DNA of 16,827 nucleotides, taken from NCBI GenBank assembly GCA_022614795.1, contig JAKEHX010000107.1, positions 1-16,827 of the forward strand, in the 5' to 3' direction. A model generated the notes under the pieces. The model had not been told where the DNA came from. It saw only the letters and a list, made by a program, of their open reading frames with translations, and did not search any database. Of the stretch, positions 1 through 7,195 are shown piece after piece (the stretch's first letter is position 1; each line of letters opens with the position of its first letter). Source of the DNA: Planctomycetaceae bacterium (GTDB taxonomy: Bacteria; Planctomycetota; Planctomycetia; Pirellulales; Pirellulaceae). The position numbers were made by a program, and so were the translations under genes.

Positions 1-20
1 ATCCGGAGTCGTGTCTAAAA

Positions 21-121
21 AGGTTGAACAGAAGGAATCAAAGCAAACAAAGGGGGAAAGGTCAGTCAGACACTTGACGCTCTTTCTATCTCCTTTGTTG
101 CCTTTGTTTCCTTCTGTTCCA
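21..121. repeat. Long imperfect inverted repeat upstream of the SMP-30-like gene
   Basis: The left arm (26-53) begins GAACAGAAGGAA and the right arm (92-119) ends TTCCTTCTGTTC. The two arms match as reverse complements at about 25 of 28 positions around a loop of about 38 nt. The element is A/G-rich on one arm and C/T-rich on the other, unlike the surrounding GC-rich coding sequence. It lies before the likely start codon at 194, so it is leader or intergenic DNA rather than coding sequence. It resembles dispersed intergenic repeats of planctomycetes, although only one copy is present here. No run of T follows it, so a terminator role is not supported. Confidence 0.6.
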
Positions 122-193
122 TGTTCGATTCTAGTAATTGCCCCGTCGCATCCTTTCGCCGCTAACCTCTCTCCCAGGAGCCACATCGTGACA

Positions 194-1252
194 ATGTACC
201 CTCCGGCACGCGTGATTGCTGTAGCTTGTTTGCTTGCGGCCATGTTCTCGGACGACCGGCTCCTCGCCCAGGAGCCGATTTTCCCGCCCGATGCCAGGCC
301 AGAAAAGCTCTTCGAGTCGCACGTGCTGACCGAAGGGGTTGCCGTCGCCCCCGATGGGCAGGTCTATTTCAGCGAGATCACCTTCTCGCACAAGTCGCGC
401 GACGCCAGCGGCGCAATCGAGGCGGGCCACATCTGGCATTTCGATCCAACTACGAACAAGACGACCATCTTCCGCTCCCCCAGCGGCATGTCCAACGGCA
501 TCAAGTTTGACGCCTCCGGCAACATGATCGTCGCCGAAGGGGCCGATTTTGGCGGCCGCCGCGTCACACGCACCGACATGAAAACGGGCAAGGCCTACGT
601 CATCGCCGGCCTCTACGAAGGCCGCCCCTTCAACGCCCCCAACGACATCACCATCGACGAGCGGGGCCGCATCTATTTCAGCGATCCCCGCTACCTCGGC
701 CACGAACCGATCGACCAGCCGGTGGTCGGCGTCTATCGCATCGACCCGGACGGCAAAATCCAGCGCATCATCACCGACGCCGGCAAAGCCAACGGCGTGT
801 GCGTCTCGCCCGACCAGAAGTCGCTCTACGTCGTCAGCAACGACAACGGGGCCACGTCGATCGAGCGGCTCGCCGGCGGCGGAGCGGCCAATCCGTCGGG
901 CGTCGATGTGCCGCTCCGCAAGGGGCACATGCTGCTCATGGCTTACGACCTCGCCCCGGACGGCACAGCCAAATTCCGCAAAACGCTCGTCGATTTCGCC
1001 CCCTTCGATGGCCCCGACGGCCTGGTCTGCGACCGCCAGGGCAATCTCTATGTCGCCGTGCGGGCGGAAAATCGGCCGGGCATCTGCGTCTATTCGCCCG
1101 ACGGCAAGGAGCTGGCCTACCTCAAGACCGAGCTCCCCACCAACGTCGGCTTCGGCCGCGGAACGGACAGCAAGACGCTCTACATCACCGCCGGCAGCAG
1201 CTTGTTCCGCGTCCGGACCAGCCGCGAGGGCTATCACCTGCCGGCGAAATAG
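194..1252 (+). CDS. Secreted SMP-30/gluconolactonase family beta-propeller protein
   Basis: The product is 352 residues from the ATG at 194 and belongs to the SMP-30/gluconolactonase/LRE-like family of six-bladed beta-propellers, metal-dependent lactonases that hydrolyse sugar lactones or related esters. The start is chosen because it opens a signal peptide: hydrophobic residues 6-17, then a short polar stretch ending near LLAQEP. The frame stays open upstream to 11, but that part crosses an inverted repeat. Propeller motifs are visible in order: TEGVAVAPDG with the probable metal Glu, NAPNDITIDERGRIYFSDP with the metal Asn, KANGVCVSPD, and GPDGLVCDRQGNLYV with the metal Asp. A GTG two codons upstream (188) is an alternative start. 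The product is probably exported to the periplasm. The substrate cannot be told from sequence. It appears to be a single-gene unit. Confidence 0.88.
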   Translation: MYPPARVIAVACLLAAMFSDDRLLAQEPIFPPDARPEKLFESHVLTEGVAVAPDGQVYFSEITFSHKSRDASGAIEAGHIWHFDPTTNKTTIFRSPSGMSNGIKFDASGNMIVAEGADFGGRRVTRTDMKTGKAYVIAGLYEGRPFNAPNDITIDERGRIYFSDPRYLGHEPIDQPVVGVYRIDPDGKIQRIITDAGKANGVCVSPDQKSLYVVSNDNGATSIERLAGGGAANPSGVDVPLRKGHMLLMAYDLAPDGTAKFRKTLVDFAPFDGPDGLVCDRQGNLYVAVRAENRPGICVYSPDGKELAYLKTELPTNVGFGRGTDSKTLYITAGSSLFRVRTSREGYHLPAK

Positions 1253-1264
1253 TAGCTGCCTGCC

Positions 1265-1322
1265 GTAGCTGAACTCGCCAGAGTTCAGGCGGCATTTCCT
1301 GAAGTCTGGCGACTTCAGCTAC
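1265..1322. repeat. Twin-hairpin repeat, copy 1
   Basis: This is the cleanest copy of a four-copy family in the window. The left hairpin is CTGAACTC, loop GCCA, GAGTTCAG. The right hairpin is CTGAAGTC, loop TGGC, GACTTCAG. Both stems are 8 bp and perfect, and the two loops are complementary to each other. The whole is bounded by GTAG and CTAC. It begins 12 nt after the stop codon of the SMP-30-like gene and precedes purA. Other copies are at 3341-3403, 9276-9329 and 13710-13779. Confidence 0.9.
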
Positions 1323-1378
1323 GTGTTTGCGACCGCATCTTCCTCCAATCCGGGCCTGCCGCGGAGCGCTCTGTGTCC

Positions 1379-1408
1379 TTGAACGGCTGGGCGGACCGCA
1401 CGTACGAT
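1379..1408 (+). promoter_or_regulatory. Candidate sigma70-type promoter for purA
   Basis: TTGAAC (1379-1384) and TACGAT (1403-1408) are 18 bp apart, close to the bacterial -35/-10 consensus. They lie 58 bp before the GTG at 1466. They fall inside the upstream open extension of the purA frame, which fits the extension being untranslated. Planctomycete promoters are often degenerate, so this is only a candidate. Confidence 0.35.
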
Positions 1409-1465
1409 AGCGTGTTTGGCCCAATCCGCCGCAATCGGCTGGGTGTCTCTCGCTGGAGATCCATC

Positions 1466-2761
1466 GTGCCCGGAACCTGCGTCATCGGTCTGCAATGGGG
1501 AGACGAAGCCAAAGGGAAGCTGGTCGATTTGCTGACCTCGCGGTTTGAGATCGTCGTCCGCTACCAGGGGGGGGCCAATGCCGGGCATACGGTCGTCGTC
1601 GGCGACAAGACCTACAAGCTCCATCACATTCCCAGCGGCATTCTCACGCCGGGCGTGATGAACGTCGTCACCCCCGGCGTCGTCATCAATCCGCCGACGC
1701 TGCTCAAGGAGATCGACTCGCTGGCCGCCCAGGGGATCGACGTCGGCTCGAACCTGATGCTCAGCGACCGGGCCCACGTCGTTTTCCCGTGGCACATTGC
1801 CGAGGACAAGGTGATGGACCAGGCCACTGGCGGCGAGAGCATCGGCACCACGCTCCGCGGCATCGGCCCTTGCTACCGCGACAAGGTGGGCCGGGCCCAT
1901 GCGATCCGCCTGGGCGACATGTTCCGCCCCGATTTCCGCACCCGCGTCGAGCACATCGCCCGCGCCAAGAATCGCCTGCTCACCGGCATCGGCAGCCAGT
2001 CAGAAGCCCTCGATGCCGCTGCCATCGTCGCCGAATACACCGCATACGGCGAGCGCCTGGCGCGCTACGTCACCGATACCACCCACTTCCTGCTCGACGC
2101 GGTCGAAGCGGGCAAGCGGCTGCTCTTCGAAGGGGCCCAGGGCTCGCTGCTCGACATCGATCACGGCACCTTCCCTTACGTCACCAGCAGCAACGCTTCG
2201 GGGGTCGGTGTATCCGGCGGTTCGGGCGTGCCCGGCCGCTGGATCAACAAGGTGATCGGCGTCGCCAAGGCCTACAGCACGCGGGTCGGCGGCGGCCCGT
2301 TCCCCACCGAACTCGACAATGACATCGGCCAGAAGATCCGCGACCTCGGCCGCGAATACGGCACGACCACCGGCCGTCCGCGCCGCTGCGGCTGGTTCGA
2401 CGCCGTCGCCGTCCGCTACACCGCCCGCCTCTCCGGCATCGATTGCATCTCGCTGATGATGATGGACGTGCTCAGCCAGCTGAGCGAAGTGAGAATTTGC
2501 GTGGCCTACGAACTCGACGGCCGCCGCACGGACCGTTTCCCCAGCCACGTTGACGACCTCCGCCGCTGCCAACCCGTCTATGAGACGATGCCCGGCTGGC
2601 AGGCAGACGTGACCAAGGTCCGGCGTATCGAAGACCTGCCCGTTGGCGCTCGCCGCTACCTCGACCGCGTGACCCAGCTCGTCGGCAAGCCAGTGGAGAT
2701 CGTCAGCGTGGGCCCCGATCGGGCGCAGACGATGTTCGCCGGGAGCATGCAGCAGGGCTAA
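1466..2761 (+). CDS. purA: Adenylosuccinate synthase PurA
   Basis: PurA joins IMP and aspartate using GTP to give adenylosuccinate, the first committed step from IMP to AMP, in the cytoplasm. The GTG at 1466 is chosen because GGAGA (1455-1459) sits 6 nt upstream and the protein then has 431 residues, the normal family length. The frame remains open back to an ATG at 1373, but those 31 residues have no family counterpart. Visible motifs: QWGDEAKGK (residues 10-18, Asp13 catalytic), GGANAGHT (35-42, His41 catalytic), TTLRGIGPCYRDK, EGAQGSLLDIDHG and TTGRPRRCGWFD. The usual GDEGKGK reads GDEAKGK. It stands alone: the next gene is on the opposite strand after a repeat-rich gap. Confidence 0.97.
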   Translation: MPGTCVIGLQWGDEAKGKLVDLLTSRFEIVVRYQGGANAGHTVVVGDKTYKLHHIPSGILTPGVMNVVTPGVVINPPTLLKEIDSLAAQGIDVGSNLMLSDRAHVVFPWHIAEDKVMDQATGGESIGTTLRGIGPCYRDKVGRAHAIRLGDMFRPDFRTRVEHIARAKNRLLTGIGSQSEALDAAAIVAEYTAYGERLARYVTDTTHFLLDAVEAGKRLLFEGAQGSLLDIDHGTFPYVTSSNASGVGVSGGSGVPGRWINKVIGVAKAYSTRVGGGPFPTELDNDIGQKIRDLGREYGTTTGRPRRCGWFDAVAVRYTARLSGIDCISLMMMDVLSQLSEVRICVAYELDGRRTDRFPSHVDDLRRCQPVYETMPGWQADVTKVRRIEDLPVGARRYLDRVTQLVGKPVEIVSVGPDRAQTMFAGSMQQG

Positions 2762-2783
2762 GTACGACGCGCCAGCGAGAGTT

Positions 2784-2885
2784 CAACGATCGCAATTTGC
2801 ATTTTGCAATGTCCAATATGTCCAATTTGCAATTTGAATGGAGCGACGTCGAACGATTGCCAATTGATCATCGCAAATTGCAAGC
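2784..2885. repeat. AT-rich TTGCAATTTG island, copy 1
   Basis: This AT-rich stretch inside GC-rich DNA consists of overlapping variants of CAATTTGCAATTT, TGTCCAAT and CAATTGATCAT, in both orientations. TTGCAATTTG near 2826 faces GCAAATTGCAA near 2874 as an inverted repeat. It fills the gap between the purA stop and the stop of the minus-strand TPR gene. The same vocabulary occurs at 12401-12490. No coding frame is credible here. Confidence 0.65.
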
Positions 2886-2899
2886 GGCGGGCTCGCGAG

Positions 2900-3229
2900 T
2901 CACTCCCCCATCGCCCCCAGGCTGGCCAACAGCTCGGACATTTCGCCGGCGGCGTGAGCGTTCCCCTCGCGGCGGGCCGCCTCAATTCCATCCCGCAACA
3001 GTGCCCGGGCCTCGGCAATACGGTCTTCCCGCACGAAAAGCTGCGCACAGCGAAAGAACGAAGGAACGTGCGGCGGCTGGTCTTGCATCAAGCCGCGATA
3101 GAGCGCCACCGCTTCATCCGTGCGTCCTTCATTGTCGTACTCGCCCGCCAGGCCGTAGCGCAGGAAGGCGTCGTCCGGCTCCTGTTTGAGCATCGCTTCC
3201 AGTTTTTCGCGTCTCGTACTGGCGGACAT
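2900..3229 (-). CDS. Small tetratricopeptide-repeat (TPR) protein
   Basis: This 109-residue protein is made almost entirely of TPR-like helical pairs. Repeat 1 is around residues 7-41 (AMLKQEPDDAFLRYGLAGEY...GRTDEAVALY). Repeat 2 is around 42-77 (LMQDQPPHVPSFFRCAQLF...DRIAEARALL). A capping helix follows. TPR units mediate protein-protein contacts, and no enzyme domain is present. The start at 3229 is preceded, on the minus strand, by GGGGAG 8 nt upstream. An open extension of 22 codons reaches 3295 but lacks TPR features. No signal peptide or membrane segment is seen, so it is probably cytoplasmic. It converges with purA and has no operon partner. The partner protein is unknown. Confidence 0.8.
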   Translation of the reverse strand: MSASTRREKLEAMLKQEPDDAFLRYGLAGEYDNEGRTDEAVALYRGLMQDQPPHVPSFFRCAQLFVREDRIAEARALLRDGIEAARREGNAHAAGEMSELLASLGAMGE

Positions 3230-3306
3230 CGCTGCGGCTCCCCTCGATTCGTTCCATCTTAGCGCCGCCAGCAGGCGATCGCCAAGGCGCCGCATCGGCT
3301 GTTAAT

Positions 3307-3458
3307 GTCGCCTTTCGCTCCGAGGTTGTGAATGAATCCCGTAGCGGAACTCGCCAGAGTTCCGAATCCGCGGAAAAACCTGAAGTCTGACGACTTCAGC
3401 TACGAAAAATTCACAACCTCTCCGCGAAAGGACGCCCTTTCGCGGAGCGAAAGGCGAC
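3307..3458. repeat. Nested CTTTCGC palindromes enclosing a twin-hairpin repeat
   Basis: GTCGCCTTTCGCTCCG (3307-3322) is the exact reverse complement of 3443-3458. The overlapping stretch 3312-3333, ending GAGGTTGTGAAT, pairs with 3409-3430 at 19 of 22 positions. Between them sits twin-hairpin copy 2. On the right, CTCCGCGAAAGG (3420-3431), loop ACGC, CCTTTCGCGGAG (3436-3447) forms a perfect 12-bp hairpin. The right-hand sequence can therefore pair either locally or with the left flank. The element lies upstream of the TPR gene (minus) and the porin gene (plus). Confidence 0.8.
3341..3403. repeat. Twin-hairpin repeat, copy 2
   Basis: The left hairpin is CGGAACTC, loop GCCA, GAGTTCCG. The right is CTGAAGTC, loop TGAC, GACTTCAG. 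Compared with copy 1, the left stem carries T to G and A to C at paired positions, so pairing is kept. GTAGC and GCTAC bound the unit. It is enclosed by a separate, longer inverted repeat (3312-3333 with 3409-3430). Confidence 0.88.
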
Positions 3459-3776
3459 TATCAAGTGTGCCGCGTGGGCAATTCGGGCAACCCGGGCGAA
3501 GCGTGCCTGTCGGGCAACGACTATCGGTCGTTCCGCGAATTCTGGATTTTCCGACTGTAACTGCACGAAACAGCAAGTATCGCAAGGTTTTTGCAAACCG
3601 GAGCTTCGCGTACGTCCGGCATGACCGTGCGGACGCGCAAGGTCGAAGTCGCGGCCGTTCTAGGCGGGACCACCAGCGACGCGCATCCAAATACCAAGCG
3701 CCCAGACCCTGTGCGCGCAGACCCTGCGCGCCCAGACCCAGAGTGCCAGCACGGCGAATCAAGGGAGACAGCAGCA
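3459..3776 (+). other. Leader region of the porin gene with a short triplicated motif
   Basis: This gap of about 320 bases holds no credible separate gene. Three near-identical units of GCGCCCAGACCCT type follow one another at 3698-3710, 3711-3725 and 3726-3740. Two small hairpins are visible: GGTTT (3586-3590) with AAACC (3595-3599), and CCGGA (3598-3602) with TCCGG (3615-3619). An open frame from 3591 runs into the porin, but it is Arg/Pro-rich, repeat-derived and lacks family similarity. AGGGAG at 3762-3767 is the ribosome binding site for the ATG at 3777. Confidence 0.5.
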
Positions 3777-5249
3777 ATGAAGATCAATTGGCTCAGGTCC
3801 GCGACGCTAGCAATCGCGGCCAGCGCGGGACTGCCGCTGGCGGCCAGCGCCCAAAGCCCGGCCATTCACATTTCCGACGCAGTCGCCGATCCAGCTAAAC
3901 CAGGCCCACTAGCGGCCTCGATCAGCGACATCGGCGAGGAAATCGACTTCGCGGCCAGCGAGATTCCATCCATCCAGATTCCATCCAGCCACAGCCGGGC
4001 CAGCTATACTCGCGCGAACTATTCCGCAGCAGCCCTGGCCAGCCATGGCCCGTCGTGCGAGCCCTGCCCGTCCTGCGCCGAAGAAGCTGCCGCCGAAGAG
4101 GCCGAATGTGAGCCGTGGCGGCTGTTCTGCCAGAAGGAATGCGGCTGCAACGTCTATGGCTGGGTCAACGGCGGCATTATGGCCAACTCGCAATCGCCGG
4201 CCAGCGAGTTCAACGGCGTGACGACGTTTCCCGACCAGTGGCACGGCCAGGGCAACCAGGCCTACCTGATCGCCGAAAAGACGATCGACACCGGCGGTTG
4301 CGGGTGGGATTGGGGCGGCCGCGTCGATGCGCTTTACGGCAGCGACTACATCTTCACGATGGCCACGGGCCTGGAACTCCGCCCGGAAGGCACCCCCAAG
4401 TGGAACAGCAACCCCGATTACGGCGTCGCCTTGCCGCAGGCATTCGTGGAGCTGGGCTACAACGACGCATCGCTCAAAGTAGGCCACTTCTACACGCCGA
4501 TCGGCTATGAAGTCGTGCCCGCCACGGGCAACTTCTTCTACACGCACGCTTACACGATGCAGTACGGCGAGCCCTTCACCCACTCCGGCCTGCTGGGGAC
4601 CTGGAAAATGTCGGACGAGCTGACGCTGCTCGGCGCGTACGTCAACGGCTGGGACGCCCTCGACCGCGTGGATGACGAAGGCATGGGCATCGCCGGGTTC
4701 AGTTGGAATAGCGGCGAGGGCCTGACCGTCGCCTACAACTACGGCTACAGCATCGACGAACCCACCACGTACGGCGCGCTCACGCCACGGCACATCAGCA
4801 GCCTGGTCGTCTCGTACACCCGCTGCGACTGGACCTACGTCTTTCAGAACGACGTCGGCTGGCAACAAGACGGCGTCTTGAATCCCAGCACCGAAGGGGG
4901 CGATCCTTTCAGCTCTGCCGAGTGGTACGGCATCAACCAGTACCTCTTCTACACGATCAACGACTGCTGGAAGGCGGGAACTCGCCTGGAATGGTTCCGC
5001 GACGACGACGGCGTGCGCGTCGGCGGCATCCGCCCCGGCCAGACCATTCCCACGTCGGGATTTGCCGGCAACTTCTATAACCTGACGGCCGGCCTGAACT
5101 GGACGCCGCACGCCAACATCACCGTGCGGCCCGAAGTCCGCTACGACTGGTACGACGGCCTGGCCGCTCCCGGCGGCATCGAGCCCTTCGACGACGGCTC
5201 GCGGACCGATCAGTTCCTGTACGGGGTCGATGTGATCGTGCTGTGGTAA
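3777..5249 (+). CDS. Outer membrane beta-barrel porin (OmpL-like, beta-barrel porin-2 family)
   Basis: The 490-residue protein starts at the ATG at 3777, with AGGGAG 9 nt upstream, and opens with a signal peptide (MKINW, hydrophobic core, cleavage near AASAQ at residues 22-26). A low-complexity linker follows, then a Cys-rich neck near residues 83-125 with CEPCPSC and CQKECGC. After that comes a long barrel region beginning YGWVNGG, rich in alternating aromatic and polar strands, with GHFYTPIGYEVV and a final aromatic residue after VIVLW. This matches the putative beta-barrel porin-2 (OmpL-like) family common in planctomycetes, which forms outer-membrane diffusion channels. The Cys-rich neck suggests disulfide or metal links to the periplasm or wall. 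The transported solute is unknown. The His-rich gene follows 127 nt later on the same strand. Confidence 0.87.
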   Translation: MKINWLRSATLAIAASAGLPLAASAQSPAIHISDAVADPAKPGPLAASISDIGEEIDFAASEIPSIQIPSSHSRASYTRANYSAAALASHGPSCEPCPSCAEEAAAEEAECEPWRLFCQKECGCNVYGWVNGGIMANSQSPASEFNGVTTFPDQWHGQGNQAYLIAEKTIDTGGCGWDWGGRVDALYGSDYIFTMATGLELRPEGTPKWNSNPDYGVALPQAFVELGYNDASLKVGHFYTPIGYEVVPATGNFFYTHAYTMQYGEPFTHSGLLGTWKMSDELTLLGAYVNGWDALDRVDDEGMGIAGFSWNSGEGLTVAYNYGYSIDEPTTYGALTPRHISSLVVSYTRCDWTYVFQNDVGWQQDGVLNPSTEGGDPFSSAEWYGINQYLFYTINDCWKAGTRLEWFRDDDGVRVGGIRPGQTIPTSGFAGNFYNLTAGLNWTPHANITVRPEVRYDWYDGLAAPGGIEPFDDGSRTDQFLYGVDVIVLW

Positions 5250-5313
5250 CTGCCGGCGAAATAATCCCGTCAGCACGCGCAAGTCGAAGTGCGTCCATGG
5301 AGAGCCGCATTTG

Positions 5314-5338
5314 GCTGGCCAGCAAGTCGTGCTAGCAC
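5314..5338. promoter_or_regulatory. Pair of 10-bp palindromes before the His-rich gene
   Basis: GCTGGCCAGC (5314-5323) and GTGCTAGCAC (5329-5338) are both perfect palindromes, 5 bp apart and 38 bp before the ATG at 5377. Their placement would suit a dimeric regulator, but the two palindromes differ in sequence and no promoter hexamers are clear around them. Confidence 0.25.
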
Positions 5339-5376
5339 TCTGGTCTTTCGCCCTGGCAAGTGCCGATAAGAGAGGT

Positions 5377-5997
5377 ATGAAAACCATTCAAGTTTTGACG
5401 TTGTCGGTTGTCGTCCTCTCGGCCCTCGCGCCCGCGGCCGCCCGGGCTCAAAGCTGGTCGTTCTCGATCGGCCACGGCCATGGGCACCATCACCACTACG
5501 ACTGGCACCATCACTGCCACGATCCGTTCTGGTGCGGCCCGCATTACGATTACCTGTACGTCGCCCCGCCTCCGGTCGTCCGCCGCGAGATCCGCTACGT
5601 GCAGCCGATCGAGGAAACGACCGTCGAGACGCGGGTCCTGCCGCCGCGGGTGAGCACGAAGCAGCCAGTGGCGACGTCGGCGACGGCCAAGGCCCCGCTG
5701 CAAATCTGGAACTCGGCCGGACGCCGGGCGAGCGTCGCCTTCTTGGTTGACGGCCAGGAAGTCGCACTGAACGACGGCCAGTCGCATACGTTCTATGGCG
5801 GCGGCTCGCGGACCGTCGAGTACGACCGCGGCAGCAATTTTGGCACCGGCCGCGCCGTGCTTACCGAAGGGGAGTTCGAGTTCGTCGTGACCAGCCGCGG
5901 CTGGGACCTGGTGCGCCGCGGCGTAGGCACCGGCCCCATCGCCACGCGCTCGAGCACCCCCAAGAATGAGTTGCCCAGCGAGGCAGTCCAGCGATAA
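5377..5997 (+). CDS. Secreted His-rich protein of unknown function
   Basis: The product has 206 residues from the ATG at 5377. The frame is open back to 5311, but only the later start places a signal peptide at the N-terminus (MKTIQVLTLS, hydrophobic to residue 19, cleavage after AARA at residue 24). AGAGAGG lies directly before the ATG with unusually tight spacing. Residues 33-48 are dense in His: IGHGHGHHHHYDWHHHCHD, followed by FWCGPHYDYLY. This could bind Zn, Ni or Cu, which is inferred from composition only. The C-terminal half (about 110-190) looks like a compact beta domain (LQIWNSAGRRASVAFLVDGQEV...GGGSRTVEYDRG). It follows the porin on the same strand, so an envelope role is likely. 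I recognise no named family. Confidence 0.75.
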   Translation: MKTIQVLTLSVVVLSALAPAAARAQSWSFSIGHGHGHHHHYDWHHHCHDPFWCGPHYDYLYVAPPPVVRREIRYVQPIEETTVETRVLPPRVSTKQPVATSATAKAPLQIWNSAGRRASVAFLVDGQEVALNDGQSHTFYGGGSRTVEYDRGSNFGTGRAVLTEGEFEFVVTSRGWDLVRRGVGTGPIATRSSTPKNELPSEAVQR

Positions 5998-6069
5998 TCG
6001 AGGGTGCCATCCAGCGCCCAGTATGGGCGTGCGATTCCGCTGAGATGTCTGCCTGCCGGATGACCCCCA

Positions 6070-6825
6070 ATGCCGCCGCTCGATTCGTACCCGCAGCTCG
6101 ACGTAATCGCCGTCGGCGCCCATCCCGACGACGCGGAAATCGCCTGCGGCGGCACGCTCGCCAAGCTCGTCCGCCAGGGCTACCAGGTCGGCATCATCGA
6201 TCTGACCGACGGCGAACCGACGCCCGACTCGCCCGGCCCCGAGGTGCGCCTGGCCGAGGCCCAAGCCGCCGCCGCGGCTCTGGGCGTCCAGGCCCGCGTG
6301 ACGCTCGATCTGCCCAACCGCCGGCTCTTCGATTCGTTCGAGGCCCGCGTGCTCCTGGCCAAAGAGTTCCGCAAATACCGCCCGAAAATCGTGATCGGCT
6401 TCGGCGACAAGACACCGATGGCCTCGCCCGACCACTGGCAGGCGATGCAAATCACCGATGCCGCCGTGTTCTATTCGCGGCTGACCAAGTGGGACGAGCA
6501 CTTTGGCGGCCTGCCGGTCCACGCAATCCAGGCCCAGCTCTATTTCCGCCTGGCATTCGAGCCGGAATTGCTCGGCGGCTACGCCAGCCACTTCACGGTC
6601 GATATCGCCGAAACGCTGGAGACGAAGCTGGCCGCGGTCCGCTGCTACGCCACGCAATTCCCGCCCGGTAAGGCCCACGTCTTCGACCGGATCCGCGGCG
6701 CGGCAATGATCGCCGGCGCGGCCTGCGGCTTTGCGGCGGGCGAAACTTTTGTCAGCACGCGGCCGCTGGGCGCCATCGACCTGGTGAAGACGACGCTGCC
6801 GCGATTGGCGGCCGGGCGAGATTAG
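6070..6825 (+). CDS. bshB1: PIG-L family deacetylase, BshB1-like
   Basis: This 251-residue protein belongs to the PIG-L/LmbE zinc deacetylase family. In bacillithiol synthesis BshB1 removes the acetyl group from GlcNAc-malate. Zinc-site residues are visible: GAHPDDAE (His18, Asp20, Asp21) and SPDHW (His122). The segment GGTLAKLVRQGYQVGIIDLTDGEPTP and the C-terminal GETFVSTRPLG match the BshB1 subgroup better than GlcNAc-PI or mycothiol deacetylases. The protein is slightly longer than typical BshB1. The ATG at 6070 has only a weak ribosome binding site (GGAT, 6058-6061). No bshA or bshC is in the window, so the pathway assignment rests on family resemblance. Being 72 nt after the His-rich gene on the same strand, it could be co-transcribed with it. 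Confidence 0.78.
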   Translation: MPPLDSYPQLDVIAVGAHPDDAEIACGGTLAKLVRQGYQVGIIDLTDGEPTPDSPGPEVRLAEAQAAAAALGVQARVTLDLPNRRLFDSFEARVLLAKEFRKYRPKIVIGFGDKTPMASPDHWQAMQITDAAVFYSRLTKWDEHFGGLPVHAIQAQLYFRLAFEPELLGGYASHFTVDIAETLETKLAAVRCYATQFPPGKAHVFDRIRGAAMIAGAACGFAAGETFVSTRPLGAIDLVKTTLPRLAAGRD

Positions 6826-6831
6826 CACCTA

Positions 6832-6903
6832 GGGTGTCACGGGTGGCCTGTCCACCCGTGCTTGCCTCACTGCTGGGCCCTTGTTGGACCAGCAGTGGCA
6901 CCC
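6832..6903. repeat. Three-stem palindromic repeat element
   Basis: Three stems nest in 72 bp. CACGGGTGG (6838-6846) pairs with CCACCCGTG (6852-6860) over a 5-nt loop. CACTGCTGG (6868-6876) pairs with CCAGCAGTG (6889-6897) over 12 nt. The outer GGGTGTCAC (6832-6840) pairs with GTGGCACCC (6895-6903) with one mismatch, sharing a few bases with the inner stems. It could fold as a small cloverleaf. It starts 6 nt after the deacetylase stop and ends just before the stop of the minus-strand 78-residue gene. It lacks a T-run. Confidence 0.75.
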
Positions 6904-6908
6904 AATTG

Positions 6909-7145
6909 CTACGCTTGCTCCATCCGCTGCCGATTGGCCGCGAGATATTCCTCAGCCTCCTGCCGGGTCACGAATCGCTGCGCGGCACTCGCAACGCCGG
7001 CCCAGCCCTCGCCGGTCCAGCATTTCTCAAAAACATTCTGGCTGGTCTCCTTGGCGTGAGCTGTAGCAAGGTCGTTGACACTGGGCGTCCCGACATTCGC
7101 GGCCAGGATCCACAATTCGGTATCCAGATAGGGTTCAATGCGCAT
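6909..7145 (-). CDS. Small hypothetical protein (78 residues)
   Basis: The product begins MRIEPYLDTELWILAANVG and ends EEYLAANRQRMEQA. The start at 7145 is chosen because the minus-strand leader reads AAGGAGGTC a few bases upstream, the best Shine-Dalgarno in the window. The frame extends upstream to 7217 without such a signal and would then overlap the next gene. There is no signal peptide, membrane span or recognised domain. The C-terminal part (RFVTRQEAEEYLAANRQRMEQ) is predicted helical. The gene is divergent from the DUF1697 gene, with about 50 bp between their starts. It does not resemble a toxin or antitoxin family that I can name. Function unknown. Confidence 0.6.
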   Translation of the reverse strand: MRIEPYLDTELWILAANVGTPSVNDLATAHAKETSQNVFEKCWTGEGWAGVASAAQRFVTRQEAEEYLAANRQRMEQA

Positions 7146-7195
7146 AACGACCTCCTTGGCACGAGCAACGTGCTGGAGTTTTCTCAAGCAAGCGA

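Noticed and set aside
131..1237. Long minus-strand open frame (368 codons) opposite the SMP-30-like gene
   Set aside because: It mirrors a well-supported gene, is rich in Ala/Val/Asp/Gly in a way typical of antisense frames in GC-rich DNA, and has no domain.
1373..1465. N-terminal extension of PurA
   Set aside because: The 31 extra residues are not part of the family, and a good ribosome binding site precedes the GTG at 1466.
3909..5387. Minus-strand open frame of 492 codons opposite the porin
   Set aside because: The plus strand encodes a signal peptide and porin motifs; the minus frame is compositional shadow without motifs.
5332..6828. Minus-strand open frame of 498 codons
   Set aside because: It spans two unrelated plus-strand genes and the gap between them, which no real gene would do; no recognisable domain.
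6832..6903. Rho-independent terminator
   Set aside because: Stems are strong but no T-run follows on either strand; better described as a repeat element.
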